Shown here in pieces: positions 17,903-29,275 of a DNA stretch of 64,000 nucleotides. The notes beneath the pieces were generated by a model that worked only from the letters and a program-made list of their open reading frames with translations, made no database searches and was not told where the DNA came from. The stretch covers positions 43,230,071 to 43,294,070 of the forward strand of contig JAQNBH010000013.1 in NCBI GenBank assembly GCA_028752905.1. The letters are read 5' to 3'. The position numbers and the translations under genes are program-made. Origin of the DNA: Cladorhizidae sp. MBARI D1340-BT2. Taxonomy: Eukaryota > Porifera > Demospongiae > Poecilosclerida > Cladorhizidae. Position 1 is the stretch's first letter, and each line of letters begins with the position of its first letter.

Positions 17903-20020
17903 CCCCCACTTTGGATATAGAGGGTTGCATAGTTATTTCAGAGACCAAAGCGATTCTCTGATTTCCAAGTCGATCAGCAGGAGCTTTGTCCACAGCATCT
18001 TAAGGACTTGATTAGTGATTCTGCTGGGAGTGGTGGTCTTGTTTTGCTAACAGTTCTTACAGCCTTTTTGAACCTTGTTCATCCAGGTAAAGCTCCTCCT
18101 AGTGTGTGTGTCACTTTTGGGGGGGGGGGGGCCTCTTTGGTAGTGTTCAATAAAAAGTGTGGTGGGGTGGGGCCTATTGCAGTGGAGTGTACACTTAGGT
18201 GGTTAGCTGCCAAGTGTGCTGGCCTTCACGTGAAGGTGTCCATGAGTGAGCTACTAACACCTTTTCAACTTGGTGTTGGCACTAAGGGTGGAGCAGAAGC
18301 TATTGTTCATGCTTCCCGTATATATATATGCATTCCTTAGCCAGGCCAAGCTTTGTTAAAGTTGGACTTCTGTAATGCTCGATCCGTTGTGACAAAATGT
18401 TCACAGCCATGGAAGAGTTAGCTCCTACTCTCCTGCCTCTGGTATATTCTGCCTATAGCTCTCCCTCCTCCCTTTTTTTTGATGAGGATAAGATTATTCA
18501 TTCCTATGAGGGTGTCCAACAAGGTGACCCTCTAGGCCCACTCCTTTTCTGTCTCACTATCCAAAAGTCAATGAGCCATCTCAAAGCTGAGCTGAAAGTT
18601 TGATGCTTGGAAAACAGCTGCCTAACAGCTCCTACAGTAGAAGATGTCATCAATGATTTTATGACCTTAGAATCAATGGCTTGCGAGGTTGGTCTGCAGC
18701 TTAACCGAAGAAAATGTGAACTCATTAGCTTGTCTTATTGATGAGTTACTATGTGCAATACCGCAGCTTAACCCTGAAGATGCCCCCCTCCTAGGCTCTC
18801 CTATAGGGGATAGCAAGGGAGTTGAAGATGCCATTGCTGCTAAAACAAAGTGATTGGAGGTGATGCGAAATAGACTTTGTCACCTACAGGTACATGACGC
18901 ACTTTGCTTGCTCCAACGTGCTTTTGCCATGTCTAAGCTGCTGTACTTGTTACGTACTGCACCAAGTCTTGCTTCATCTAAACTCACAGAGTTCGATGAC
19001 CTCCTATGTTCCATCCTAAGTGAAATCACCAATATTCAGCTTGCTAACTCACTTACCTAGGCACAGGCTTCTCTGCCAGTCAAGTATGGTGGTTTAGGAA
19101 TTAGAAGTGCTGCTATGCTTGCACCGTCTGGCTTCTGCAAGTAGCACATTCAACCTCATCCACCGGATTATGCCTGCTAGATTCCATGATTGCCTCTAAC
19201 CTGATTTTGAGTGTAGACTTACCTCATTGCATCAGGATCATTCTGAGTCTCTCCCTAAAGCGCCAGCTTCCTTCCATCAGAAGACATGGGATACCCTTCG
19301 TGTCAAGGCCTTGATGGATTCAGTACAGCATGATATTAAGTCTACTGCTTGCACCAAGAAGAGTCTAGGGCCTGGCTGTATGCTCTGCCTATGACATCAC
19401 TTGGTTTATACATGGATGATGAGACTGTTCAAGTGGCCACAGGCCTTCGTCTAGGTATAGCACTCTGTAGGCCCCATATTTGTCATCACTGCGGTGTACA
19501 GGTGGACCAGTTAGGGATACATGGTCTCAGCTGCAGGAGAAGTCAGGAGCATCACCTAGGCATGAATGAATGACATCATTAAAAGAACTCTTGCCACTAA
19601 GATTCCTGTGCACCTATATAGAGCATTCTGGTATTTGTCGTGGTGATACAAAATGCCCTGATGGAGCCTCTGTCTGCCCATGGAAGAATGGTCATGTGCT
19701 GGTCTGGGATGTTACATGCCAAGACATTTGCACCATCTTACGCTAGCCTTATTTCAGGAGATCTGGTGTGGTAGCTGAGAGAGTTGAATTTCTCAAAAAA
19801 AATATGAACATCTTGGCCACACATCATATTGTGCCAGTGGGCTTCGAGACCTCTGGATTTTTTGCCCTGAGGTCCGCTCTTTTTTTTACTTTGCTAGATC
19901 GCCGAGTTCAGAAAGAGACTGGATAACATCTTTCGTACCATTTCTTGCTGCAGAGGCTGTCTATTGCCATGCAGCATGGTAACAGAGAAAACACTCTCTG
20001 CTGCAGCAGATGATGGTTGA
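17903..20020 (+). pseudogene. Non-LTR retrotransposon RT and C-terminal region, dead
   Basis: Plus-strand pieces read in order as RT sequence: LNLVHPGKAPPSV and KKCGGVGPIAV near 18,070-18,190, GGAEAIVHASRIY near 18,280, ELAPTLLPLVYSAYSSPSSL near 18,420, and EGVQQGDPLGPLLFCLT near 18,520. Then GLQLNRRKCE (18,690), HDALCLLQRAFAMSKLLYLL (18,890) and VKYGGLGIRSA (19,080) follow. A later part has CRPHICHHCG and GIHGLSCRRS zinc-like motifs and a WDVTC block near 19,705, which may belong to a restriction-like endonuclease. At the catalytic site near 18,600-18,620 the YxDD motif has become CLEN next to a TGA. Several other stops occur. Confidence 0.78.
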
Positions 20021-20140
20021 AGAACCAATAGATGTACAACTGTTAGACCACAGGCTGACAAAGTCTTTGTTCTTCACTTTCTTAAAGAAGGGAAGTTTGA
20101 GGAGCTCCAACGCAGACAACCTGCAGTGAGCAAGACAGCG

Positions 20141-20172
20141 CTCACACACATACACACACACTCACACACACA
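20141..20172 (+). repeat. (CA)n microsatellite
   Basis: A short run of ACACACAC with a few interruptions, downstream of the non-LTR remnant. Confidence 0.8.
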
Positions 20173-21362
20173 CCAGCCAGAGGCATACATACTGTACATG
20201 TACATGCATGTACACATGTACTAGGAGGGAGTGGAATGATAGGGAACATTTTGAGAATCTTATAGGATCTAACAATAACAATCATTGGTTGAAGAGCGAG
20301 TTAGCTCTTTATATGGCTAAAGCCAATGGATTATCAGCAGATATTGACAAGCTACTATAGTGGAGAAGCTACTATGGTGGAGAAGACACAAATCTGAAAA
20401 CTTCCCAGCATTATTCTTGGATTCTTAAGCATACCTATTATTCTCAAAATTATGCTAGCATAATTTATCTAACCCTACTGATATATATATATATAGGCTA
20501 TACAAGCAAGACAACATTATATTAGTCAAAAAAGAAATTTACAGGACCATAATATAATGCACTCCAAATAGAATACAGATTTTAAACCAGAATTATTACA
20601 GTATTGGTGTTCATTAGGTAAAGGGTCATTAGGTAAAGGGTCATGTAAATGTTTGTTGTCAGCATTGGTTGATTCTTGTTTCATTTTTGTTGACCAATCA
20701 TATTCATTTCTTAATTGTCATGTTATTATTTGTATTTTATAGTCAAGCAGCCACCCACGAGAAGTCGGTCAGCATAACACCAGAACATGATATTATTATA
20801 CTCAATTAGATGCATGTGCTTTTATATCATATAATACACACAGACATGTGCATTATAAGCAATTAACTGGTTTTGTTGGCGGTAATGTCTGAGGATGATC
20901 ACTTCTCGGGTAAGAAAAGGTGCAGCTGTAGGTGACTCAACTCAGTTCTATTAATTGTTACAAGAATAAGCAAACAACTAATGCACACGCATTATAAGCT
21001 CTGGTTTTCTTGAAGTCATCTGTCAGATCCAATGAGGGAACCACTGATCATTTCATGGAACTCATTTTCCCGTTGATTCAGTTTTAGTTGTGATGACCCT
21101 TTACCAGCCACTGGTTGTTTGGCTCAGTAGAGAAACAGATTAGTGTTAGTAATCAGGTTATTATTTGCAACTGATTGGACAGTTTGGAGTCTTCTGATAG
21201 ACCAATAGACATCTTATAAAGTTAGTAGGAGGAAAGTAGAAAAGATAAAGACAATTTAATTTAAAATTAATACACACATGTTTAGATGTATATATATAGA
21301 GAACATGGCCATTTGTATTAGGAATAAATATTGTTAATAATGACAATGAGAAAAGTAAGCCA
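20173..21362. other. Intergenic, AT-rich
   Basis: No gene recognised. The word GGTAAAGGGTC occurs twice near 20,617-20,643 and its inverse GACCCTTTACCAG at 21,095-21,107; see the finding on this motif. Confidence 0.35.
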
Positions 21363-21520
21363 CCATGTTTATTGCTAAAGTATACACACGTACTTATGTA
21401 TTCATATATAACATAGACACATGCATCATAAGTAGCTGCCATGTTTATTACTAAAGTATACATACGTGCCTATGTATTCATATATAACATAGACACATGC
21501 ATCATAAGTTGCTACCATGT
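21363..21520 (+). repeat. 76-bp tandem duplication
   Basis: Two copies with about five differences, each starting CCATGTTTATT and containing ATTCATATATAACATAGACA and CATGCATCATAAGT, plus the start of a third at 21,515. Confidence 0.88.
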
Positions 21521-21925
21521 TTTGTTGAAGGTCTTTGTCGTGTTAAATATTAAGAGTTAGCTTCAGAGGAAACCAACTGGTCAGTAACGTGACTACTTTA
21601 TAGCAGCTGCTTGCTGACCTGGCTCAGCTAGACTCGATATTGAGCATGTTTACTGTATTGAAATCCTTTACCAATTATAAAACTGCATATCTGCGTGTGC
21701 TATTTGAGGCTATTTGAGGGTATGCTCTATTATTGTAGCTTGCCAGCCTTGCCAGCCTGCAGTACTAGCATGCATGTAATAACACCACCAGATCCTGATC
21801 AGGTAGCAATACATTTTGTTTGTATGTCTATTCATATTCCTTCCAGGTCAGCCGCCTTCCATGTTCCTCACATAGGCAGACTCTCTCTGATGTCTTCATA
21901 ATGCAGTTTGGCTGTCTCACTAATA

Positions 21926-24435
21926 CAGTGTTGCCATAATTTTTTTGGTAATTTCCAAAATTACTCGCCTGTGTTATCAAAAATAATTGGCAACAAAAAA
22001 TCCAAACAAAAATTTCATGAGAAATAACATACTAAAGTGTGTTTATAGCATTTAACATGTCTTTAATTAATAGTTCAGTATTTGGTTTAAATTCATAGCA
22101 TTTTTTAGGAACATTGAATTGCACTGTTAAAAGTGAATTCAATGTAGAAATTCCTAGTCTGTTTCTGTGCTTCGTTTTGTTGAGACCAATGTGGCTGAAT
22201 AAATGTTCGGTATCGGCATTGCCATGGGGTATAACTAGAATGGCTTTTGCGAGTTTTACCAATGTGGAGTGGCGATACTCAGTTTCCAAGCAGTCTTTGA
22301 TTTGGCTGATTGCATGCCAATACTTACCCACCTCTGTGAAGGTAATGGCGAAGTGCAGAAATCCATAAATTCCAACTTGAACTACCTGAGGAACACACTC
22401 TGCTGCAGCAAGCACCTGACCAGCCATACTGTATTGTTGTAAGCCTGGTTGAAGCTATTTGAGATCGGAGAGTAACTTGTGACTCATAGGTAATTGTTTG
22501 ACAGCTCTTTTGGCTGCAGCAATCCACCAAGCTTGGATAGTCTCCCTAAATTTTCTCACATCTTCAGATGATAATCAATCCTCTTCTTCAAGGTATGATA
22601 GTGTGTTGTGACCTACGAAAACTTCGTGTGAAGGGAGATACTCTTCTGAGTTATCAATACAACTTGCGAAACATGTTCAGCAGCACACACGTACTCAGAA
22701 TTCATGAACAGCAACATAAATTTTCGTATTAAGCCATCGAGCTCTTGGTATAGAACATGAAGAATTGGAGATTGCTGCTGCATGTACCTGTAGAAATTAT
22801 TAACAATTTGTAATGCAGAACATAGAAAGAGCAAGTAAGCATTGGTCAGAGGCTTTTCAAGTAAATTGTTTACTCTTCTCACTACTGCCTGCTTATCCTC
22901 AGTACCTTGAAAGTATGAGAGTAAGGCTTCAAATTGCTCGATAAGACGATTTACACAAGTTTCAAGGCTGAGCCATCATGTTTGGTATGCTTTTAACAAC
23001 TTGTGTGGCTTGCATTCCACAAAACTCTGAAATTCTTCGCAGCCTCCTTGGGCTCTTTGGAAATAATACCATACATCAGTTGTCAGATCTTCCAATTCAT
23101 CAGGCAAGACTTTGCAGGCCTCATTTGCTATTAGTGCTGCTATGTGACAATAACAATGAAGAGCAACTAAAGCTGGCTGCTTACATCATAACCATGACAT
23201 CACTGAATTTCGTGCTCCCAACATTTACATTGGCCCCATCTGTTCCTAATCTGACAAGATTATCATAAAGGAGGTAGTGGATTCTTGAAAATGCTTATCG
23301 ATTGCGTTAAATAGCAGCTCTGCAGTTGCCCTCTCTACACTCTCTAAGGCAAAGAAGATACATCTCACCTATCCTTGGGTGTTATCGAAGAATCGAAGCA
23401 TAATAGCAGCTTGTTGTGTAACGGGAAATCAGTTGTCTCATCAGTTTGGAAGCTGAAGTATTTAGTCTCTCTAACTGCTGTGGAAATGGTTTTCCAACAA
23501 AATCTTGGGCAATAACTTTCAACACAGCTGTTGCTTTAGTACGACTGCACTTCAAGTCTTTAACAATATATAGAAGAATCAGGAAACATCAACTTGAATA
23601 GTTTGGTACAATGATCTCCCAATTGAAAGGCAAGATGGTGCTCTCCAAGGAAATATGCGAAGAGTACTTCTGCACGGATTACAGACTCCTCTCTTATTGG
23701 CCCAAAGTAGGACTGTAGAGGCAGTACACCCATACCATCTTTTTCTGAGTGTTTGTGTAATTTTGTTTCCTGATGTCTCCTGAGATCTCTAGTACCACCT
23801 CTTCCAAGGTTTATATCACGAGAGCACTTCATACAGAAGGCAAAAGAAGATCCTTTTCTCGAAGTTGTGGCCCATGGGAAAGTCTTTGCATACTGTCTAC
23901 GATAGACACACAATCGTTTTTTTGCAGACTTAGAAGACCTGATAGATGTAGAGATTTGACTGTCAATGTCAATTTGTGAAACCTCATTATCAGAGTCAGA
24001 ATCCATATCTGAAGAATCTTCTTCTGGTAACTTGAAGTACTGGGTTCTGAAGATGCCATAGCTAACTCTCTCTGACACTCACTGTGAAAGATTCTAACTC
24101 TTGCAGCAAATCAGGCTTTAAATACCCAACCAGATAGCTCATGCATGAGCATGCACATAGATCAAAGGATTCTGGCTCTGCAGGAATATTCCTGCACAGA
24201 CCAAGTTACCACATGAGTATATTCCTGCACAGACCAGGTGACCACACAATGACCACACTCAGCTAATACCACAGAGAGTGGTTTTGAAATAGGCTGCATG
24301 GTCTGATATGCATGAAATGTCAAACAATCTTCTAATGATGAAAAATCCAAACATTTATTGATAAAATCCAAACAGAAAATTTAAGGGTCAAAAATCGAAA
24401 CAGTTTGGATAAAGTCCAACACAATGGCAACACTG
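21926..24435 (-). mobile_element. hAT-superfamily DNA transposon, decayed
   Basis: Perfect 12-bp inverted ends CAGTGTTGCCAT at 21,926-21,937 and ATGGCAACACTG at 24,424-24,435 enclose minus-strand transposase remnants. No convincing 8-bp target duplication is left (flanks CACTAATA and GGACTGGC). Length is about 2.5 kb, suitable for a full-length but broken copy. Confidence 0.8.
22032..24078 (-). pseudogene. hAT transposase, multiple frame breaks
   Basis: The N-terminal part (24,078-23,560) has an acidic leader, then KTFPWATTSRKGSSFAFCMKC with a C-x2-C and a later H-x4-H (a BED/TTF-like zinc finger), then EHHLAFQLGDHCTKLFKLMF. A middle part is at 22,882-22,613 (LEKPLTNAYLLFLCSALQIV). The C-terminal part (22,427-22,032) has LAKAILVIPHGNADTEHLFS and KTKHRNRLGISTLNSLL, the hAT dimerisation signature. 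Stops and shifts between them show it is inactive. Confidence 0.8.
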
Positions 24436-25583
24436 GGACTGGCAATGCCATGGGTTTCTACCAGTCTCGTCTAAAATTCTGGTAAAGGGTCGAACATAGG
24501 GCAAACCACCACCCCCACACCCACCTACCCCCCCCCAAAAAAAAAAAAACTCGGACCTGCACTGGGGTGCGATGCCCCTGGACTCAGAAGATTATAAGTG
24601 TCACGTGGCATGCGTAACGAAAATGATGCTAGGGTGGACAAAATATTACGCTAAGTTTATGTCTAAATTTGCACTCCCCCAGAGATATTATGACAGGATT
24701 TCTTTGTCACCTATCCGTATACATAGAGAAGCTTGCAGCGAGCTCAGTGTCCATCTCCAGATATTACTTTCTGTGGCACCATTATGTCACTCAGCAGACC
24801 CTTTACCAACACTCGTAGAGGTTGGTAAAGGATCTTGCTAAGCAAAACTACCTCACGCAGCTTAGACTACAGTGATGGTGATGGTTGGGATGAGCGCGTT
24901 GTAATGCTTGAAACCAGTTCTCAGCTACTGCACTATACGACGCAATTTTGGAGCCAGGGCTTGTTTCTTATCCACAAAACATGTATTTTCAGGACTAGCC
25001 CCACCTCCAGCGATCCTTACCTGGATTTGAGACCTGTTCCAGATAAACTCGGCATCATTCCAGCCACCCATCCTAACGAGTTTGCTGATGCTGAATTTCT
25101 TCCTCTGCAAAGTGGGTGCATGGCAGCTGCATCCTTCACCACCTGTCTCACTCCACTAAAGTCCCTTATTGTATGGCATGCAAGAGGCTGCAGGCAAGCA
25201 CACCTAGGCTCAGTCTGTGAGGTGTGCAATAGCTACATATTTATATATCTTTTTACTGTTTTTCTCTCTTAGTCTTGTTGGCCATCCTCTCGTCCCCAGC
25301 ACAGGAGTCTAGCATGTTTTTTCTTCTTTGTGTTTAACACGAGCAGCTGCCACCACATTTGCTGACTGTGCAACACAAGTGACCATGTGAGGTGGACCAG
25401 CCTCTCTCTTTCTGTGTGTGTGTGTGTGTGCATGAGAGTCAGGCCAGCAAGACTAGCTTGCTGTCTCCTTTATTACATCAACTGTCTAGCACTCACCATT
25501 GTTCTATATATAGTCTTAGCTCCAGCCATTGCTCCAGCCCTGCCCTCCCCATTCTAAGTTTTTCTCTTTTTCCTTCCTCCCAG
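24436..25583. other. Unassigned, with small hairpin
   Basis: No named gene. GACCCTTTACCAAC (24,797-24,810) and GTTGGTAAAGGATC (24,821-24,834) form a 14-bp, one-mismatch hairpin with a 10-base loop. An open frame at 24,835-25,272 is not recognisable. A duplication shared with the window's right end begins near 25,428 (partner near 62,650). Confidence 0.35.
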
Positions 25584-25862
25584 AGAAGCCTCAAGTATTT
25601 TCAGCTGATATTCACTGGCCACATGACCCCGGCAGCTCTGGTCACAGCCATCATCTGCATCCTCCTCCTCATCTCTGTCCACTTCCTCAACATAGTTCTG
25701 CACAAGAGAGTCCAGAAGATTCCTCTGCACGTCCGGCCCAACTTATTGTGGTGGGTGGAGTTGCCTGTGAAGAGGTTGTGCATGTTTAATGTGATATCAG
25801 TACAAGGAGATGTCATGTGTCCACATCAAGTGATTCTTGCCTCAAGTCTAATTTGTGGTTGA
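25584..25862 (+). CDS. Candidate last exon of an unknown membrane protein
   Basis: A pyrimidine tract ending TTCCTCCCAG precedes an open frame that starts RSLKYFQLIFTGHMTPAALV, continues with a strong hydrophobic helix (AIICILLLISVHFLNIVL), a basic stretch HKRVQKIPLHVRPN, and ends at TGA 25,860-25,862. The same exon is repeated at 62,839-63,117 with few differences, and weaker versions of the hydrophobic helix are at 29,511-29,640 and 33,790-33,880. Conservation of the helix across copies argues for coding origin. The true 3' limit may be a donor (TTGTG/GTGGGT) near 25,750 rather than the stop. Family unknown. Confidence 0.35.
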   Translation, partial: RSLKYFQLIFTGHMTPAALVTAIICILLLISVHFLNIVLHKRVQKIPLHVRPNLLWWVELPVKRLCMFNVISVQGDVMCPHQVILASSLICG

Positions 25863-26029
25863 CACTTATTCCTCCTCCCTATTGTATTTTTCAGCGTAGG
25901 TTATTTTGGCCTCTGCTATATATATGGTGTGGTGCAGGATTGGGCCGCACATTTGCTCTTCCTAGTACTATCACCGTAAGGGCTGGAATTTTAATGTGCT
26001 CTTTAAGTTCATCTTATATTTATGTTGTT

Positions 26030-26141
26030 ACTAAATATTATTATTATTATTGTTGTTGTTGTTGTTATTGTTATTATTATTATTTATTGTGGCATTAATT
26101 ATTACCAATTATAATTATTATAATTATTATTGTTGTTGTTA

Positions 26142-26224
<83 letters not shown>

Positions 26225-26417
26225 TATTATTATTATTATTATTTTTTAATATATTTTTAATTATTTTTTTAAATTATTATGAGGAGGATGAGGATGTGAT
26301 TACATTATTATTGTTGTTGTTGTTGTTGTTGGTGGTGGTGGTGTTGTTGTTGTTGTTATTATTATTATTGTTATTATTATTATTATTATGACTATGATGA
26401 TGATGATGATTTGATTA

Positions 26418-26451
<34 letters not shown>

Positions 26452-26464
26452 GTTATTGTTATTA

Positions 26465-26555
<91 letters not shown>

Positions 26556-26580
26556 GACTATGATGATGATGATTTGATTA

Positions 26581-26665
<85 letters not shown>

Positions 26666-26723
26666 TTTGTTGCTATTTTTATATTGTTATTTTTATTACT
26701 ACTACTACTACTACTACTATTAC

Positions 26724-26799
<76 letters not shown>

Positions 26800-26935
26800 T
26801 TTGTTGCTATTTTTATTATTATTACTACTACTACTACTACTACTACTATTATTATTATTATTATTATTATTATTACTACAGTACTACTACTAAATATTAT
26901 TAGTACGTATTATAATAATAATTATTATTATCTGT
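26030..26935 (+). repeat. (TTA)n microsatellite, about 0.9 kb
   Basis: Long TTA/ATT runs interrupted by TTG, GGT, ACT and GATGAT units. The pattern GACTATGATGATGATGAT followed by TTGATTACATTATTA occurs twice, so part of the array was duplicated as a block. Long Tyr- or Leu-only frames are artefacts. Confidence 0.95.
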
Positions 26936-27061
26936 TACAGTAAAAAAAAATTAGGTGATCCCCCATCTTTTATTTTGAGTCATGGAGTGCTCCAAAGAAG
27001 CCTAGGTTGCATCCTCCCACTCCCTCCATTTTCTGTTTTTAAGACTTAATTTGTTTTGTAG

Positions 27062-28084
27062 GCTGAGCAATACAAAAGTTGGAGTGGGTGGCTGGTTTGA
27101 TGATCATACAATAAGGGATGATGGTCAGTGTTTCTGCTGGCCCAGGTTGTCCATATCTTATGAGAGCCTTGAGTTGCCAGCTTTGCTGACCCCATCATTG
27201 GCCTGGTCCTGGTTGTCCATATCTTATGAGAGCCTTAAGTTGCTGACCCCATCATTGGCCTGGTCTTGGTTGTCCATATCTTATGAGAGACTTGAGTTGC
27301 CAGCTTTGCTGACCCCATCATTAGCCTGGTCCTAGTTGTCCATATCTTATGAGAGCCTTGAGTTGCCAGCTTTGCTGACCCCATCATTGGCCTGGTATAC
27401 TGGTTGTCCATATCTTATGAGAGCCTTGAGTTGCCAGCTTTGCTGACCCCATCATTGGCCTGGTCCTGGTTATCCATATCTTATGAGAGCCTTGAATTGC
27501 CAGCTTTGCTGACCCCATCATTAGCCTGGTCCTGGTTGTCCATATCTTATGAGAGCCTTGAGTTGCCATCTTTGCTGACCCCATCATTGGCCTGGTCCTG
27601 GTTGTCCATATCTTATGAGAGCCTTGAGTTGCCAGCTTTGCTGACCCCATCATTGGCCTGGTCTCCTGGTTGTCCATATCTTATGAGAGCCTTGAGTTGC
27701 CAGCTTTGCTGACCCCATCATTGGCCTGGTCCTGGTTGTCCATATCTTATGAGGGCCTTGAGTTGCCAGCTTTGCTGACCCCATCATTAGCCTGGTCCTG
27801 GTTGTCCATATCTTATGAGAGCTGAGTTGCCAGCTTTGCTGACCCCATCATTGGCTAGTTAGTGTCTTGTATTTCTCCTCCTCCTCCCTCTCTCCCTCCT
27901 CTTCTCCACCGCCTACTCCTCCTATTTCTCCTCCTGCTCCTGCCCTACCTCTACCTCCTCCTCATCTCCTCCTCTTCCTCCCACATGTACTCCTTCTCTT
28001 CTCTCCTCCTCCAGGCTGGCCTACTGGCATAATGGTGGCAACTACCAGACAGTTGATTTTAGTGGCAAAGATAGCTCTCTCTGA
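27062..28084 (+). CDS. Candidate two-exon gene end around a minisatellite intron
   Basis: Exon 1 (27,062-27,145) follows TTTGTTTTGTAG and reads VGVGGWFDDHTIRDDGQC and CFCWP, ending CCCAG/GTTGTC. Exon 2 (28,015-28,084) follows CTCCTCCTCCAG and reads AYWHNGGNYQTVDFSGKDSS then TGA. The two exons join in phase (two bases carried over). Amino-acid composition looks like an extracellular or secreted domain rather than repeat sequence. The 869-bp intron holds the 66-bp array and a 145-bp pyrimidine tract. I do not recognise the family, and no upstream exons are confirmed. Confidence 0.35.
27146..27856 (+). repeat. 66-bp minisatellite, about 11 copies
   Basis: The unit starts GTTGTCCATATCTTATGAGA, continues GCCTTGAGTTGCCAGCTTTG and CTGACCCCATCATTGGCCTG, and ends GTCCTG. 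Units vary from about 60 to 68 bp, so an open frame of 22-residue Leu-rich repeats is broken several times. The array starts exactly at the putative splice donor. Confidence 0.93.
27867..28012 (+). repeat. Pyrimidine-rich tract before splice acceptor
   Basis: About 145 bp almost wholly C and T (CCTCCT, CTCCCT units) leading to CTCCTCCTCCAG. It could act as a very long polypyrimidine tract or as simple repeat. Confidence 0.8.
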
Positions 28085-28245
28085 GTGGGCATTGTGGGGT
28101 TAGGTTGGTAAGGGGTCTATGGCAAGTGATTGGGGAGGCATGGAATTTGTAAGATGTCTGTCTACCTGCAAAATGAAATGCTCAATCAACTTTAAACTTC
28201 TTGTGAGTGTTGCTTTGCACATACATAGCCATCAATCTCTCCCTC

Positions 28246-28402
28246 TTTATTATATATATATACATGTATATATTATATATATATATGTGTATATATATAT
28301 AATATACATGTATATATAATATATATTATATATATTATATATATACATGTATATTATATATATATATATGTGTATATGTGTATATATATATATATAATAT
28401 AC
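28246..28402 (+). repeat. (TA)n / TATACATGTATA microsatellite
   Basis: A long run of TATA units with embedded palindromic TACATGTA and TATATGTGTATA blocks. It can form hairpins on either strand. Confidence 0.9.
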
Positions 28403-28647
28403 TTAGAAGGTAGTTCGCTGGTGAAGGCTACAAATACTGTAGTGCTCAATGCTGTGTTAAAGCAGAGCTATTGAATAATAGAGAAGTATTGGATGGCTAG
28501 TCCTACTATAGTTTCATGCTAATGCAATCATCAGTGACAATGAGCAACTGAGGTGGCATGTGAGCATATATGAGGTGGGGCAGGCAAGTGGGGTGATGCT
28601 AGTCCATGGATGGGCGTTAATGAATGGGTGTTGATGAATTTGATAAT

Positions 28648-29041
28648 TCAAATGCTCTTGAGGAGAAACTTGTTCTTGTGCCTACACTTTGTAAGGAATT
28701 CTGATCGCTTGTTCAATGATGTTTGGCTGTCGGAGTAGATAATGTGGAATTTTTCAGCAATGCACAAGTTGCAACGTTTCGATATGGTGGAATACGATGC
28801 TGCTCTGTCGATAATGGCCCATTTTATGTTGTGTCGGGTTTTGCTGTCTTTAAGTTTCCATATGTATATATTTGGGGAGTTCTGTAGTGTTTCTCTTGTT
28901 TTCATGGTTAGGAGAACTTGTAGTTTGTGTAGCGTGCCTTGAAAGTTGTATCCGTGAGCCCTATGTAGTGTTTTTCGTCATGGTCGGTGGAGACGGAGGC
29001 AAGGAAGTACCCATCCAGCGGGCAATCTTTCTGGTCTAGGG
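28648..29041 (-). pseudogene. Penelope-like element, GIY-YIG endonuclease fragment
   Basis: On the minus strand from 29,041: DCPLDGYFLASVSTDHDEKH then YIGLTDTTFKARYTNY, the start of a GIY-YIG nuclease of the Penelope-like type. After a frameshift IYIWKLKDSKTRHNIKWAII, RAASYSTISKRCNLC, LNKRSEFLTKCRH follow, which is the family's C-terminal region with its zinc-type cysteines. No RT part is present, so it is a 5'-truncated fragment. The piece ends exactly where the 106-bp repeats begin. Confidence 0.72.
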
Positions 29042-29275
29042 TGGTGCACTCACCTGCACAGGCTAAGGCCTTGTATTGTGATGATGCTGGGCCTCAGGAC
29101 TGACCAACCAACACTGTTGTGCTCTCCTATGGGGGCATGGTTTAGGGTGGTGCACTCACCTGCACAGGCTAAGGCCTTGTATTGTGATGATGCTGGGCCT
29201 CAGGACTGACCAACCAACACTGTTGTGCTCTCCTATGGGGGCATGGTTTAGGGTGGGGCACTCACCTGCACAGAG
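29041..29275 (+). repeat. 106-bp tandem repeat, about 2.2 copies
   Basis: Starts GTGGTGCACTCACCTGCACA at 29,041, 29,147 and (variant) 29,253. A single copy exists at 33,600-33,700 in the duplicated partner region, so the tandem state is specific to this locus. Confidence 0.88.

Noticed and set aside
17709..17993. Minus-strand Tyr/Leu-rich frame
   Set aside because: Caused by the TAA array at 17,722-17,902.
26050..26893. Long Leu-only and Tyr-only open frames
   Set aside because: They are direct readings of TTA/TAT microsatellite; no other composition and no flanking coding signal.
27146..27856. 22-residue Leu-rich repeats resembling LRR domain
   Set aside because: Unit length varies from about 60 to 68 bp and breaks the frame several times; identity between units is at DNA level, so it is a minisatellite.
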